NCBI RefSeq assembly: GCF_030272615.1
Contig: NC_081406.1
Coordinates: 469,826,400 to 469,890,399, forward strand
Origin: Cryptomeria japonica
Taxonomy: Eukaryota > Streptophyta > Pinopsida > Cupressales > Cupressaceae
Reading direction: 5' to 3'
DNA: 64,000 bases
Both the position numbers and the translations under genes were made by a program. Below the pieces are notes generated by a model, which had not been told where the DNA came from, ran no database searches, and worked only from the letters and a program-made list of their open reading frames with translations. This document shows, piece by piece, positions 1-9,440 of this stretch. Position 1 is the stretch's first letter; each line of letters begins with the position of its first letter.

Positions 1-1473
1 CCTATTCTTGTCCATCCTATCCAAAGTCCTATTGACACTCCATTCCCCGAGCAAGATCAAGATATACCAGTCCATCCAATCCCAAACGATCCCCTTCTAT
101 TTCATGAACACAATGTCCTTTCAAATCCCATTGACATTCCACTTCCTCAGAAAGATCAAGATATCCCTTCCATTCTTTCCGATGATCCCATTGAAAGTCA
201 AGAGCAAAGCACCTTTAAAGAGGATTCCAATGATCTTCCTCCTTGTCAAGATCAAATTATTCCTTTAGATCCTCCACAAGATCCACTTGTTCCTCCATCT
301 CCTTGTCCTAATCCCGCATATCCACTCCAAGATCGCATTTCTTTTGATGATCCCATTATGTCTCCCATTCCATCTCTTGAAGAGCCTATCATTGAACCTA
401 GTCCCCCTCATGATCCTGATACCCCTCATGATTCTAATGTGTCAGTGCAAGATGTTCATGAACCCTCAACATGCATAATGGGTTCTTCCACTTTGGTGCA
501 ATCTGATCCACTTCATGATCTCATCGTTTCCATCATATCACCTCCACCTCATAATGGACTAGCGTCTTCTTCCCAAAGAAAAGAGTATCCTATTAGTCAA
601 AATATTCATAAAGGCAAAGGGGTAGATCTCCACAAGCAAGAACCACTTCATATCAAAGAGTATTCTAATGGTCATGGCTACAGAGTTCACACTCAAGGCG
701 TTGGTATTCCTTCAAAGTCAAAATCCAAATGTCCACCTTCCCCATCATCGTTTCCATCCATTCTAGGTCCCTATATCCCTCCATCTCCTATGCAAGGTCA
801 GCAAAGGCACACATCTTGGAGAACTTTCCACCAATCCAAAAGAACTCCATATCATTCCCATCCACACCAACATTCATTCCCTCCAAGCAATTTGGATGCC
901 AAGTATAAGCATCATAAGTCTAGAAATCCACATGTATTCAAGGATCAACATGTCCAATCTAATCGACATGTCAAAACAAAGAGCAATATGATTTATACAG
1001 AAAAAGAAAAATACAAAAGGCCACAAAGGCCCACTGAGCAAAATAAAGCAAAGTTAAAATATATATGGGTTCCTAAATCCCTTGTGCAAGCAATGCACTC
1101 CAAGGAACCACAAAAGCATGAAAAATCAAAAACCATGTGGATCCCTAAGAAGCTCCTTGAAGCACAAAAAGAACAACCTATACTGGCATCCAAAATTGCT
1201 GTTTCTCCATCCAAATCATCCAAGTCTATTCCTCCATCACCTTCTTCATCTATTTTGGGCCCTTATGTCCCAAAATCCCAAGCTATTCCTCCATCAAAAT
1301 CTCAATATCCAAAATACATCTTTCCTCCATCAGTCCATCACCCGTCAAGGTGTGTGCCAATGTCGATCTTGCCAACATTTCCATCCAGTGAAGCCCAATT
1401 CTTCCAATACCCTACCTATTATCCAATGCATATTTTCCATCCCTCGATCCCTTTGATCCAATCCTTTGCATAA
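1..1473 (+). CDS. Pro/Ser/His-rich low-complexity ORF of the gypsy element, 5' end outside the window
   Basis: Frame 1 is open from the first base to a TAA at 1471-1473, at least 490 codons; the first in-frame ATG seen (358) is probably not the start because the same composition runs upstream of it. The N-terminal part is acidic and Pro-rich with repeated DPxxP and DQDIP-like pieces. The middle and C-terminal parts are basic, rich in P, S, H and K, and carry LGPY(I/V)P motifs near codons 252 and 420. I recognise no catalytic domain. Position, between the presumed pol and the antisense ORF of a gypsy element, suggests an extra ORF of that element. A decayed homologue with the same LGPYVPK motif lies inverted at 8.6-12.6 kb, so this is a repeat-family protein and not a host gene. 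It could also be the non-conserved tail of a polyprotein. Confidence 0.5.
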   Translation, partial: PILVHPIQSPIDTPFPEQDQDIPVHPIPNDPLLFHEHNVLSNPIDIPLPQKDQDIPSILSDDPIESQEQSTFKEDSNDLPPCQDQIIPLDPPQDPLVPPSPCPNPAYPLQDRISFDDPIMSPIPSLEEPIIEPSPPHDPDTPHDSNVSVQDVHEPSTCIMGSSTLVQSDPLHDLIVSIISPPPHNGLASSSQRKEYPISQNIHKGKGVDLHKQEPLHIKEYSNGHGYRVHTQGVGIPSKSKSKCPPSPSSFPSILGPYIPPSPMQGQQRHTSWRTFHQSKRTPYHSHPHQHSFPPSNLDAKYKHHKSRNPHVFKDQHVQSNRHVKTKSNMIYTEKEKYKRPQRPTEQNKAKLKYIWVPKSLVQAMHSKEPQKHEKSKTMWIPKKLLEAQKEQPILASKIAVSPSKSSKSIPPSPSSSILGPYVPKSQAIPPSKSQYPKYIFPPSVHHPSRCVPMSILPTFPSSEAQFFQYPTYYPMHIFHPSIPLIQSFA

Positions 1474-1627
1474 ATCCTGGCCTTAGTGTCATCTCATTTT
1501 CCATGTCTTTATCCTACCAACGTCTTTGAGCATACTTTTAAAAGGTCATGGTCCATTTTTTTTCAAGGCTACTATCCAAATAAAAAGACACTTGAGTCCT
1601 TCTTCCATCCCCTATCATGTGTCCATC

Positions 1628-1735
1628 TTCTTCTGAAAAGGTCAAAATACAAAAAAAGAAGAAAAAAACAATGAAAAGCAAAAAAAGTGAAAAAAAGAAA
1701 GACAAAAGAAAGAAAAAAAGTAAAGAAAAATAATT
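1628..1735 (+). repeat. A/G-rich tract after the Pro-rich ORF
   Basis: Roughly 100 bases made almost only of A and G (AAAAAGAAGAAAAAA-like) follow the ORF. Its reverse complement is recognisable near 9605-9660 in the inverted copy, next to the same motif GGTGAAAACCT. It could act as an internal polypurine tract or be simple low-complexity sequence. Confidence 0.5.
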
Positions 1736-2480
1736 CGTCCACTGGTGAAAACCTGGCAAATAGGCGCCTTGGGCAAGTACCATGATGAAAACCTGGCAAA
1801 CAGGCGTCATGCGTAATCGATGAACTTCTTGCACACCACACTTGGGGGCAGGTTTCCTCCTTCATATCTTATTGCCCTTCATTTATCCTATCATACCATG
1901 TCATTACCCTTCATATCCTATTGTCCCTCATATGCACATATCCTCTTTTTCACCTTTTGATCTTGACAAGGCTGACGATCTTCATGAGCATCACACATCT
2001 TGTTTGCAGCTTTTAGTCTATCATAGCTTTTGGTCATTTATCCATTTGCTTATTACAACCTTTCATCCATATTCCCTAGCTTATTGCAACTTTCTACCAC
2101 TATCACGTATACTATCCCGACCTTCAGTCCATGTCCCTTATCCATTCTTGGTCTTGCTTATCCTATCCATATCTTATCACTATCCGTACACTCTTTCTGT
2201 CCCTTGATCTTGATCTGACAAAAGGACACAAAATTTAAACATGGTTTCAAAAACCTCTTGACATGTCCCTCATGCCATTTCACTGCTTTACATTGTCATA
2301 TCCAGTCTCTTGTCCCATCACGCAATAGCCCTTGGAAATTGCATCCATATTGTCTCCATAATAAAAGACCTTTGCCTTCCCTCTATCCACCAACATTTCA
2401 GCAAGCCTATTTATTCACCTGTCATATTCCTTGCCTTGCTAGACACTGGGGGCAAAATAAGTCCATAAAAATCTTAAACA
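1736..2480 (+). other. Non-coding pyrimidine-rich spacer of the gypsy element
   Basis: The stretch is C/T-rich and G-poor, with many degenerate TATCC/CATCC words. Short motifs such as GGTGAAAACCTGGCAAA recur at 1745 and 1786. Its reverse complement resembles 9180-9600, supporting the inverted copy. No coding region can be supported. Confidence 0.45.
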
Positions 2481-2740
2481 GTCCTGAAAAAATTCCAAAA
2501 AAAATCTTTAAAAGTCCTGAAAAAATTCCAAACAAATCTTTAAAAGTCCTGAAAAAATTCCAAAAAAATCTTAAAAAGTCCTGAAAAAATTCCAAAAAAA
2601 TCTTAAAATGTCCTGAAAAAAAAAATTCATAAAAATTGAATAATGTCCTGAAAAAATCTTTAAAAAATTGAAAAATGTCATCAACAAAATTCATAAAAAT
2701 CATATAAAGGTCCTGAAAAAAATGAACACAAAAACATTTC
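2481..2740 (+). repeat. AT-rich minisatellite, unit about 32 bp
   Basis: The word GTCCTGAAAAAA recurs at 2481, 2514, 2546, 2578, 2610, 2645 and 2710, with a degenerate copy near 2677, giving a period of 32-35 bp and about eight units. Each unit continues with ATTCC and A-runs followed by ATCTT(T)AAAA. The first five units are nearly identical and the rest drift. It lies between the sense ORF and the antisense ORF of the gypsy element, a region known to generate satellites in Tat elements. Confidence 0.9.
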
Positions 2741-3824
2741 AAAACATTAAAATCCAAAAACAAGCTTTTTGCAATAAAGTATTCCCTTTATGCATCGACA
2801 GATCACTGAGCATTCCTCCAACGACTCGCAATCAAACATTGTGCTTTAATGAAATCATGCGTTAATAGATGAACTTTTTCAATCAAAACCAGACATTCCA
2901 ACCTGATCAAAATTGTCATATCAATCGAATATCAGTATCAAAATCATTTGTCCTTGTTACTACTATCATGGGTCTTATACAGGGTGTGGTATACTCGAAA
3001 CCAGACTGTGTCCTGTCTTAGACGGGGTACCGCATTTCCTGAAACCAGACAGCATGATCGTCCTATCAGCATGATCGTTCAACTTTTGACAATGAAGATC
3101 AAGATGTTTGTTTGTTTGTTTGAATTAGTGCATCTTATCTTTTTATTGATTTATCTTCGATCATGTTCCTATGTTGCTCGATGATGTCACTGAGTGATTT
3201 AGAGTGACCGGGATGGCTCATGATCCTTTTCTTTTTTTTGATTGTGATTTTTGTTTGTCTGTGATGTGTCTGTCTTTCGCAAATCGGGTTGCATTTCAGC
3301 TCTGGCCTTCAATGCCATGATGCTACGCATCCATTTTGCTAAATAAAAATAAAGGTTCTCACCTACAAAGTGCATTACTGAAAGCAAATTTTCATCATCT
3401 CTAATTGTCCTCTGTCTTATTTCTTCTTACTAACACTTCTTCCGTCCGGTCGGATAGTCAGTTTGGTCTAGTGCTCCGATATCCAAAACCATATTGCATC
3501 CTACATCCATTTGGTCAATGCATTTGTATTCCATTACATATTACATCACGCATTTTATACATTTCATATTATAAATACATCCAAAGTACATACAATGCAT
3601 TCATACATGTTCATAAACCAGTACATAAGTCATCCATACATAGCAAAATCACTACATCAGTCATAACATATTGCATCCATCATATCGATGCATATCATAT
3701 CACATATCATAATAATGTTGGAGTACAAAATCGGACTGTCTATCCTAAGTATGGCCCGCAAGCTGACTACATAATGTCAAACTACATAATGTCCACTGTC
3801 TGTCATATGGAGCACGTGCCTCTG
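2741..3824. other. Non-coding region 3' of the antisense PMD ORF
   Basis: About 1.1 kb with scattered short ORFs on both strands and no coherent coding signal. It contains a repeated word AAACCAGAC (2885, 3000, 3041) and CAT/ATA-rich sequence at 3530-3720. It would hold the 3' UTR of the antisense transcript, but I see no clear polyadenylation signal. Confidence 0.4.
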
Positions 3825-5669
3825 TCACTGGGTGCTCCCTCTGTCCTCCTCATCCCTGCCATGTCTCGCAGATGATGTACCCGGTCCTGGTCCTGGCTGC
3901 GGTGGTCTCATCGGTCCACTCCCTCCTATGCTGCTCAATGACCTCCGAGAGCGTGACCTGCTCTCTGTCCTCGATCGTGCCCGATATGAAGGTGCTCTCC
4001 GCTCCGGTGGAACTGCACCCTCATATAGTGTCCTCCAGTACAGTCTCTCCTCGCCGGTCTCTACCAGCATCTGTGCCATCTCCCGTGCACTGGCATCCCT
4101 GATCGACCCAATGAACTCAGTGACTCTCTGTCCCTCTCGCTGTGCCTGAACTATGGCTGTATCCCGAGCCTCTGTGAGTCTGGCTATCTCCGCTCTGAAC
4201 TGCTCATGCTGTCTCTCCAATGTTGCAATATAATCCTGCTGGCTCGCCATGGTAGCCCGGTACATGTCTATCTCCTCTGTCTTAGCTATCTCTGGCTCTA
4301 TGGGAATATCCTGCAAAGTCTCCTGATCCGCTGTGTCTGGCTCCTCATCATCCTCCCCACCATCATCTCCCTCATCCTCCCCATCACCTCCATCAGCTCC
4401 GTCATCCTCCCCATCACCCTCATCCTCATCAGCCTCATCATCCTCCTCGTCCTCATCATCTCCCTCCTCTCCTGTGAGTGGGAAGTCCTCCTGTCTCCTC
4501 GGTACTGGAATATCCGGATCGGTCAAAGGCACTGGCCGTTGCTGTGCGAACCATGTCTCATACTCCTCTGTAGTCCCAGCATCTACCACATCTGACATCC
4601 AATCCCACTGTCTCTGCTGTAACTGTGCAAAGTCGGCATATGCTATACGTGGCTGAATCATACTACCCCACTGACTCGTCTCTCGGTGAGATCGAGCAAA
4701 GCATGCAGTCCTCCAAGGAACATCCTGTGTCTCTCCAAACTGTCGCCGAACTCTCTCTGGAAGGTATAACTCAATCACTCTCTGGCGGTTCACTGGTCGC
4801 CCAATCAAGTACCTCTCCTGTCTGCAGTATGGTAACTCCTCATGATCATCTGACCATCCGGGGCAATCTAGATATGGCCTCCATATGAACTCCCTAAGTC
4901 TGTCTAGCTCATGTCGCCAGTATAATATGTATCCAAAAGGACCCTGTCTCAGTGCTCCACCATAGCTGTACACGTATGGTCGGTGTGGTACAACCTGTCT
5001 ATCTATAATCGGCCGACATATGGCAATATGCTCGAATGCCCATACCTGAAGCAATGTGACTCCACAACTCAGTGTCTGCACTCCCTGATACGCTATCTGA
5101 TGTAGCTGGAAATACAACATCGCCAACACACATGGTCCCCATGCGTACACTGTCCCCTCTGTCACCATCTGCTCTAATACTCTTCCCCAACCAATAGGGA
5201 ATCCATGTCCTCGTCTATCACCTACCAGAAGACATGCTATCACCACTGCTATCACCACACATCGCTGCTCATACTCGGCTGCCATAGTCTCCCACCGAAT
5301 CTCCCTCTCGACAATGTCTAGATCCTCTGCATCACACTCAAACAGTCTGCATAACGCGTCTCTCCCTGTCACTGGGTCGTACTCTATCATCTCCCCATGT
5401 ATAGGAATGCGGAGGATGCGCCATACATCCTCTAGAGTCACTGTCGCCTCGCCAGTCGCCAAATGGAATGAGGAAGTCTCCGAATGCCATCGCTCTGCCA
5501 ATGCGGTAAGCAATCCTGTGTTTGCCCTAATCTCGGGCATATATGTGATGTAATACAATCCCAGTCCAGCTAATGTGTCTCTCTCTGTGCTCCTGAGTCT
5601 ATGTCGTAGCATGAAACAGTCCGGTCGATTCTCCCGTGCGATCAATGGATATTGTCGACTCTGCATCAC
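3825..5669 (-). CDS. Plant mobile domain (PMD, MAIN/MAIL-like) protein, antisense ORF of the gypsy element
   Basis: This is an uninterrupted 614-codon ORF. Residues about 30-340 match the plant mobile domain: an ERWHSET start near residue 60, then SFHLATGE and TVTLEDV near 68-82, IPIHGE near 90, and a W/Y/L-rich helical core. This is the pattern of MAIN and MAIL1 and of PMDs carried by plant transposons. A long Asp/Glu tract follows (about 395-455), then a probable coiled coil (about 470-515) and an Arg/Ser-rich tail (about 560-614). PMD function is unclear; MAIN and MAIL1 act in meristem maintenance and transposon silencing with PP7-type phosphatases. The ORF runs antisense to the element and starts about 0.8 kb before its polypurine tract. 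It is intact and visibly richer in G+C than its surroundings, whereas nearly every other ORF here is broken. Start chosen at the first of two adjacent Met codons. Confidence 0.85.
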   Translation of the reverse strand: MMQSRQYPLIARENRPDCFMLRHRLRSTERDTLAGLGLYYITYMPEIRANTGLLTALAERWHSETSSFHLATGEATVTLEDVWRILRIPIHGEMIEYDPVTGRDALCRLFECDAEDLDIVEREIRWETMAAEYEQRCVVIAVVIACLLVGDRRGHGFPIGWGRVLEQMVTEGTVYAWGPCVLAMLYFQLHQIAYQGVQTLSCGVTLLQVWAFEHIAICRPIIDRQVVPHRPYVYSYGGALRQGPFGYILYWRHELDRLREFIWRPYLDCPGWSDDHEELPYCRQERYLIGRPVNRQRVIELYLPERVRRQFGETQDVPWRTACFARSHRETSQWGSMIQPRIAYADFAQLQQRQWDWMSDVVDAGTTEEYETWFAQQRPVPLTDPDIPVPRRQEDFPLTGEEGDDEDEEDDEADEDEGDGEDDGADGGDGEDEGDDGGEDDEEPDTADQETLQDIPIEPEIAKTEEIDMYRATMASQQDYIATLERQHEQFRAEIARLTEARDTAIVQAQREGQRVTEFIGSIRDASAREMAQMLVETGEERLYWRTLYEGAVPPERRAPSYRARSRTESRSRSRRSLSSIGGSGPMRPPQPGPGPGTSSARHGRDEEDRGSTQ

Positions 5670-6480
5670 AATCGGGGCATCATTTTGTCAGTTTTAGGGT
5701 TTGTTCCTACGGGTTGCATGTCTTCATTTTCATGATCAAATCAGGGTGTTTTTCATCCACATTACCCTATCCTATCCTTCCCACCCCCTGTCAGGTCATT
5801 TGCATGCAATTTCAAGTCAAAACTAAGGATTTTATGCCAACTTGCGCCTGTGTTTGAGAAGCTGCGCCTATGTTAGATGAATTGCGCTTGTGTCTTCCTA
5901 CACAAGCGCAGAACTCCTTACACAAGTGCAGGTTTAGCCTACACAAGTGCAAGAGACCATTTTGGTATCCCCTGTGGGCCCCGCAATGTCCCGTAAGCCA
6001 TCAAAATTCATGAAATTCAAAACATGGGTTTTCGAGATACATACCGCTGCTCCTGCATCCTCCGGTCGTCTGAATGTGTGTACACATTCTCCAAGGTGAT
6101 CCGCCGTTGGAATGTTCGCCATCTGTTTGCAAGTGTCCTTGTCCAGAGCAACAAATCCTCCTCTTTCGCTACTGCAAATGAGTCATTTTCACCCTCTTGG
6201 TCCCATTTATAGCTCTTTGTCATTGCATAGATGGACGTGCATCCTCTCCATCTTATGTTGGTCGCGGTCTTGTGCTCCTTAAATTGCTTGTCTATCATGC
6301 ATCCGATCTCCGATTGTCAGTCTGTTTAATCCTATCATTTTCTATCATTTTTATCGATCAATTGGCCTCTTTTCTGCATGTTTCCGGCCAATTCCTCGAG
6401 GGGGCATGCATATGTCATTATTATTGTCTGGGGCATTTCGTTATTGTTCTTTGAAACAACGCTTAAAATCGCATTGTCTC
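5670..6480 (-). other. Leader/promoter region of the antisense PMD ORF
   Basis: About 0.8 kb with no supported gene. It lies between the PMD start and the polypurine tract and would carry any promoter of the antisense transcript; I see no convincing TATA box at a usual distance. It holds the hairpin at 5883-5910 and four or five copies of (A)CACAAGYGCA or its complement between 5838 and 5950. Confidence 0.4.
5883..5910. other. Perfect inverted repeat, 11-bp arms, 6-bp loop
   Basis: TGCGCTTGTGT at 5883-5893 pairs exactly with ACACAAGCGCA at 5900-5910 around CTTCCT. Further half-copies of the arm (GCGCCTGTGT, ACACAAGTGCA) flank it on both sides, so it is the centre of a small cluster of short repeats. 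Confidence 0.8.
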
Positions 6481-6494
6481 AAAGAGGGGCAAAA
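6481..6494 (+). promoter_or_regulatory. Polypurine tract before the gypsy 3' LTR
   Basis: AAAGAGGGGCAAAA directly precedes TGTAGACACC. A purine tract touching a TG start is the expected plus-strand primer site next to a 3' LTR. It fixes the orientation of the element as plus, opposite to the PMD ORF. Confidence 0.75.
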
Positions 6495-6747
6495 TGTAGA
6501 CACCCAAAAATGGTCAACGCTTGCAAGGTCATACTTTAACATTTGCGCATTGCCTCATTTTAGGTTTTTGCATCGCATTAACATTTCTCCTATGTCATGC
6601 ACTTGGTCTTTATCATTTGCGAACATCGAGTCATTCTTCTATATTCTTCAATCATCTCATCCTTGAATTTGGTCTTGTCGACAACAATATTCAGTCATGA
6701 TTTTGATCGATTTTACCCTGTCGCATCAATGTGCGTATTCATTTGTC

Positions 6748-6853
6748 ATCATTTTGGACATCGTCAATCCTAATTAGGGTTTTGTCCTCCTATCAATCTT
6801 ATCATTTTGGACATCGTCAATCCTAATTAGGGTTTTGTCCTGTTTTCAATCTT
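6748..6853 (+). repeat. 53-bp tandem duplication inside the LTR
   Basis: Two consecutive 53-bp copies start ATCATTTTGGACATCGTC at 6748 and 6801. They differ only at a few bases near their ends (TCCTCCTA against TCCTGTTT), and a third copy begins at 6854 with ATCATTT before diverging. Confidence 0.9.
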
Positions 6854-7462
6854 ATCATTTGGCGATCGGTTTATCAATCTTGTCGATTTATCATCAATCC
6901 TTCAATCTTGTCATTTTGCGATCAATTTGTCATCGATCGTGGTCATGTCTAATCTTGTCATCTTGCAATCTATTTTGTCAATTTTATCATTTTTCAACCG
7001 ATTTGTCATCGATCGTTATTTGTCTCAATTGTGTCAATTTGGATCAATTTGTCATTGTTCCTCGTCAAATTGGCGCATCTATCAATCAAATCATTTTGTC
7101 GCATTGGTCATTTATCAAATCAAAACATGATCAAGTCAATTATAGACCTAATTATCATCCTCGCATTTCTAATTCGTCTTCTAGGGTTTCATGATTCAAT
7201 CATTTAACCTAATTTGTCATTTCTTCCTTTAGGATTAAATAAATTACTTATTTATCCTAAGTTTCCTTATTACAATTAAATCTTCATTTAATTGTCTAAT
7301 TATTCCTCTTTGTGAATTGATTAATAAATGAAAAATTATTAATTAATTCACTAAATCCTAATTTCTAATTTCTTTCAATTTCTAATTTCCTATTTTCATT
7401 ATTTTCTAATTTCCTAATTTCTTAATTCTTAAATTCAATTTTCTCCTATTTCTTTCCTAAAT

Positions 7463-7640
7463 TTATGGCAATGACATAGAAATTTGTCATAAAATGTCAT
7501 AAATTGTCATAAAATTCTTGACATAGAAATTTGTCATAGAATTTGTCATAAAATGTCATAAATTCTTGACATAGAAATTTGTCATGAATTGTCATAAGCC
7601 TTGCATAGCAATTTGTCATGGATATGTCATAATTTTGCTA
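7463..7640 (+). repeat. TGTCATAA-type short repeat array in the LTR
   Basis: The word TTGTCATAA/TTGTCATGA recurs roughly every 10-30 bases, about a dozen times, interleaved with CTTGACATAGAAATTTG. It lies upstream of the TATA-like box, where repeated U3 enhancer motifs would be expected. Confidence 0.75.
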
Positions 7641-7702
7641 TTATTGATTTGAATTTCTATTCAAATCTCTTTCATACTAATTTGCTCATTTATCCAATTC
7701 TT

Positions 7703-7710
7703 CTATAAAT
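7703..7710 (+). promoter_or_regulatory. Possible TATA box of the LTR
   Basis: CTATAAAT lies inside a small inverted repeat in which ATCCAATT and AATTGGAT flank it. It is the best TATA-like match in the LTR; assignment is by position and motif only. Confidence 0.4.
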
Positions 7711-8023
7711 TGGATGTTTTCTTCAATCAATCACTTCATGAATCTCGAATTTTTACCGAACTTTCGTTTCTAGTACTCTTGAGCCTTTTTGCTTTCAATT
7801 GTGTGAGCACTTGTAGGTGAGATCCACAAAATTATTGAAGAGGAAAGAACAACAATGGAGCCGCATGGAAGGAGTATTCAATCTTGAATCTGGTTTGCAT
7901 AATGTTTTCTTTTGAATGCTTCATTTTCATACCTTCATTGAATGTGCTTTAGAATTAGGTTCATTGCAATGAGTATTTCTTTTGATTATGTTATCATGTC
8001 TTGTGTTTTTGATTGATCTACTT

Positions 8024-8400
8024 ATTTTGATGATTCCTAATTTCTACGCTACACATACTAATGCATTTAACATGTTTGTTACCCAATTGAACTATCTTGG
8101 TGTGAAGATGGAGGAGGAACGTTGCATGACTTTGTTGTGTTCATTGTTACATTCATGGGATCACCTGGTCATGATCATTGGGAGTACCATTAGCACCTTT
8201 AAGATGGATGAGGTGGTTGCATCATTACTTTTTAAATATATGTAAAAACATTTAGAAATGTCTAAGGAGGCCCTTGCTCATGGTATATTGAAGGAGAAAG
8301 ACAAGAAATATACAATGCAAGAAAAATCTAGATCCAAATCTTGTGGGAGATCCAAGTCTCTTGAAAAGTCCAAGTCAAAATATTGATACTATGACAAACT
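8024..8400 (+). pseudogene. Ty1/copia gag relic
   Basis: The translation carries the copia gag pattern VTQLNYLGVKM, then LLCSLLHSWDHLVM and DEVVASLL. After a TAA at 8243-8245 it continues into a KSRSKSCGRSKS basic stretch and the start of a degenerate zinc knuckle, where the expected Trp and Cys are replaced. No LTR or pol of this element is visible, and both ends are cut by neighbouring repeats. It is a fragment of the UBN2-type gag of plant copia elements. Confidence 0.75.
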
Positions 8401-9210
8401 AGGATAATTTTTGAGGTCAAACTCTTAAAAATGATGGATAGAATAGAGATAAGATGAAAACTAATTGATTGATTGATTGATGATAAGGAGGCTAGCAATG
8501 TTAACAATAAGGACAATGTGTACCCCAAGGATTGGGAATGATACATCTCTATGATAATAAATGGATTAAAGTGGATCAATGGATTATTAATGGATTTGGA
8601 TCAGAATGATGGATTGCTTTGGGATGATGGGCTTGATTGCAAGATTAGATTGTTTGTATTAGGATTGATTGCAATTGGATGGACTGATTTGGGATTGTTA
8701 GATTGGAGGGATAAAGGAGAATAAATGGATTGGATGGGATGGGAGGAGGATAAATGGATTGGATAGGATGGAATGAGGAAAAATGATTTGATATGATATG
8801 AGGAGGACAATAAAAGGATTGGATATGACAGGATTGCATAGAGGAATGGTGGTTAGGATAGAGGAATTAATGGGAACCATTGACATGGGGGAACCAAGGC
8901 TTCGTAAATGGATGGAAGGATGGAGAGATTTCTTGGATAAGAGATAGATGGATTGAGTGGATGGATAGTGATAGGAGGAGGATTGTAGGAGGATGGAGAT
9001 CCAAGAACTATGTTGCAAAGGAGTGAGATCATTTATAATAGAGGTAGTGCAATTAAGGATGGAAGGATTGTTGATAATTATGTATGGGATGAAAGGATGG
9101 TGCATAAAAGAAATGGATGAGAAACTAAGACATGTTATTTTCAAAAGAATGCATGGATATTTTTCTTAGCCTTATGAAGATCAGAGGTGGGACAGGAGAA
9201 TGGGGAATAT

Positions 9211-9440
9211 GAGATAGAGGATAAGGATAGGATAGTCAAGATCAAAGATAGGCAAGGGGATGAACTTAGATAAGATTATGTAGAGGAGATGGAGGATATA
9301 TGGATTGTATAGTCAAGATCAAGGATGGGAAATGAGGATGCACTTAGATAGGATGATGGGTAGGAGATGGAGGATAAATGGATTGGATAGTCAAGATTGA
9401 AGATAAGAAAGGAGGATGGAATTAGATAGGGTGATGGATA
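9211..9440. repeat. Tandem repeat, unit about 76 bp, three copies
   Basis: Units start with GAGAT(A/G)GAGGATA at 9211, 9286 and 9364 and share GGATAGTCAAGAT, then GGATG and ACTTAGATA. Spacing is 75-78 bp. Minus-strand translations show a repeated SSISYPSS-like peptide. Confidence 0.8.

Larger units (their letters stand above)
1..7829 (+). mobile_element. 3' half of a Ty3/gypsy retrotransposon (probably Tat lineage) with an antisense PMD ORF
   Basis: The element is read on the plus strand because a polypurine tract (6481-6494) sits directly before an LTR-like start TGTAGACACC at 6495. Upstream, in order, are a Pro-rich sense ORF, an A/G-rich tract, a 32-bp AT minisatellite, a non-coding stretch and a long antisense ORF with a plant mobile domain. 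Extra ORFs between pol and the 3' LTR, antisense PMD ORFs and variable tandem repeats in the 3' untranslated part are known features of plant Tat-type gypsy elements, which is why I favour that lineage. Gag, pol and the 5' LTR lie outside the window, so lineage is inferred. The right edge is uncertain: the LTR may end near 7829 (CACA) or anywhere before the copia relic near 8024. Confidence 0.6.
6495..7829 (+). repeat. LTR of the gypsy element (right edge uncertain)
   Basis: It starts TGTAGACACCC after the polypurine tract. It contains a 53-bp tandem duplication, a TGTCATAA-rich array and a TATA-like box, which would fit U3 followed by R. I chose 7829 because ATCCACA there is the first plausible CA end after the TATA-like box. 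No second LTR is in the window for comparison and no TSD could be verified. Confidence 0.5.

Noticed and set aside
3405-3875. 156-codon plus-strand ORF
   Set aside because: Low-complexity Ile/His/Tyr-rich translation of CAT/ATA-rich non-coding DNA with no recognised motif.
3832-4656. Plus-strand ORFs rich in Ser/Pro over the PMD gene
   Set aside because: Shadows of the antisense PMD ORF; the SSSPSS runs are the complement of its Asp/Glu tract.
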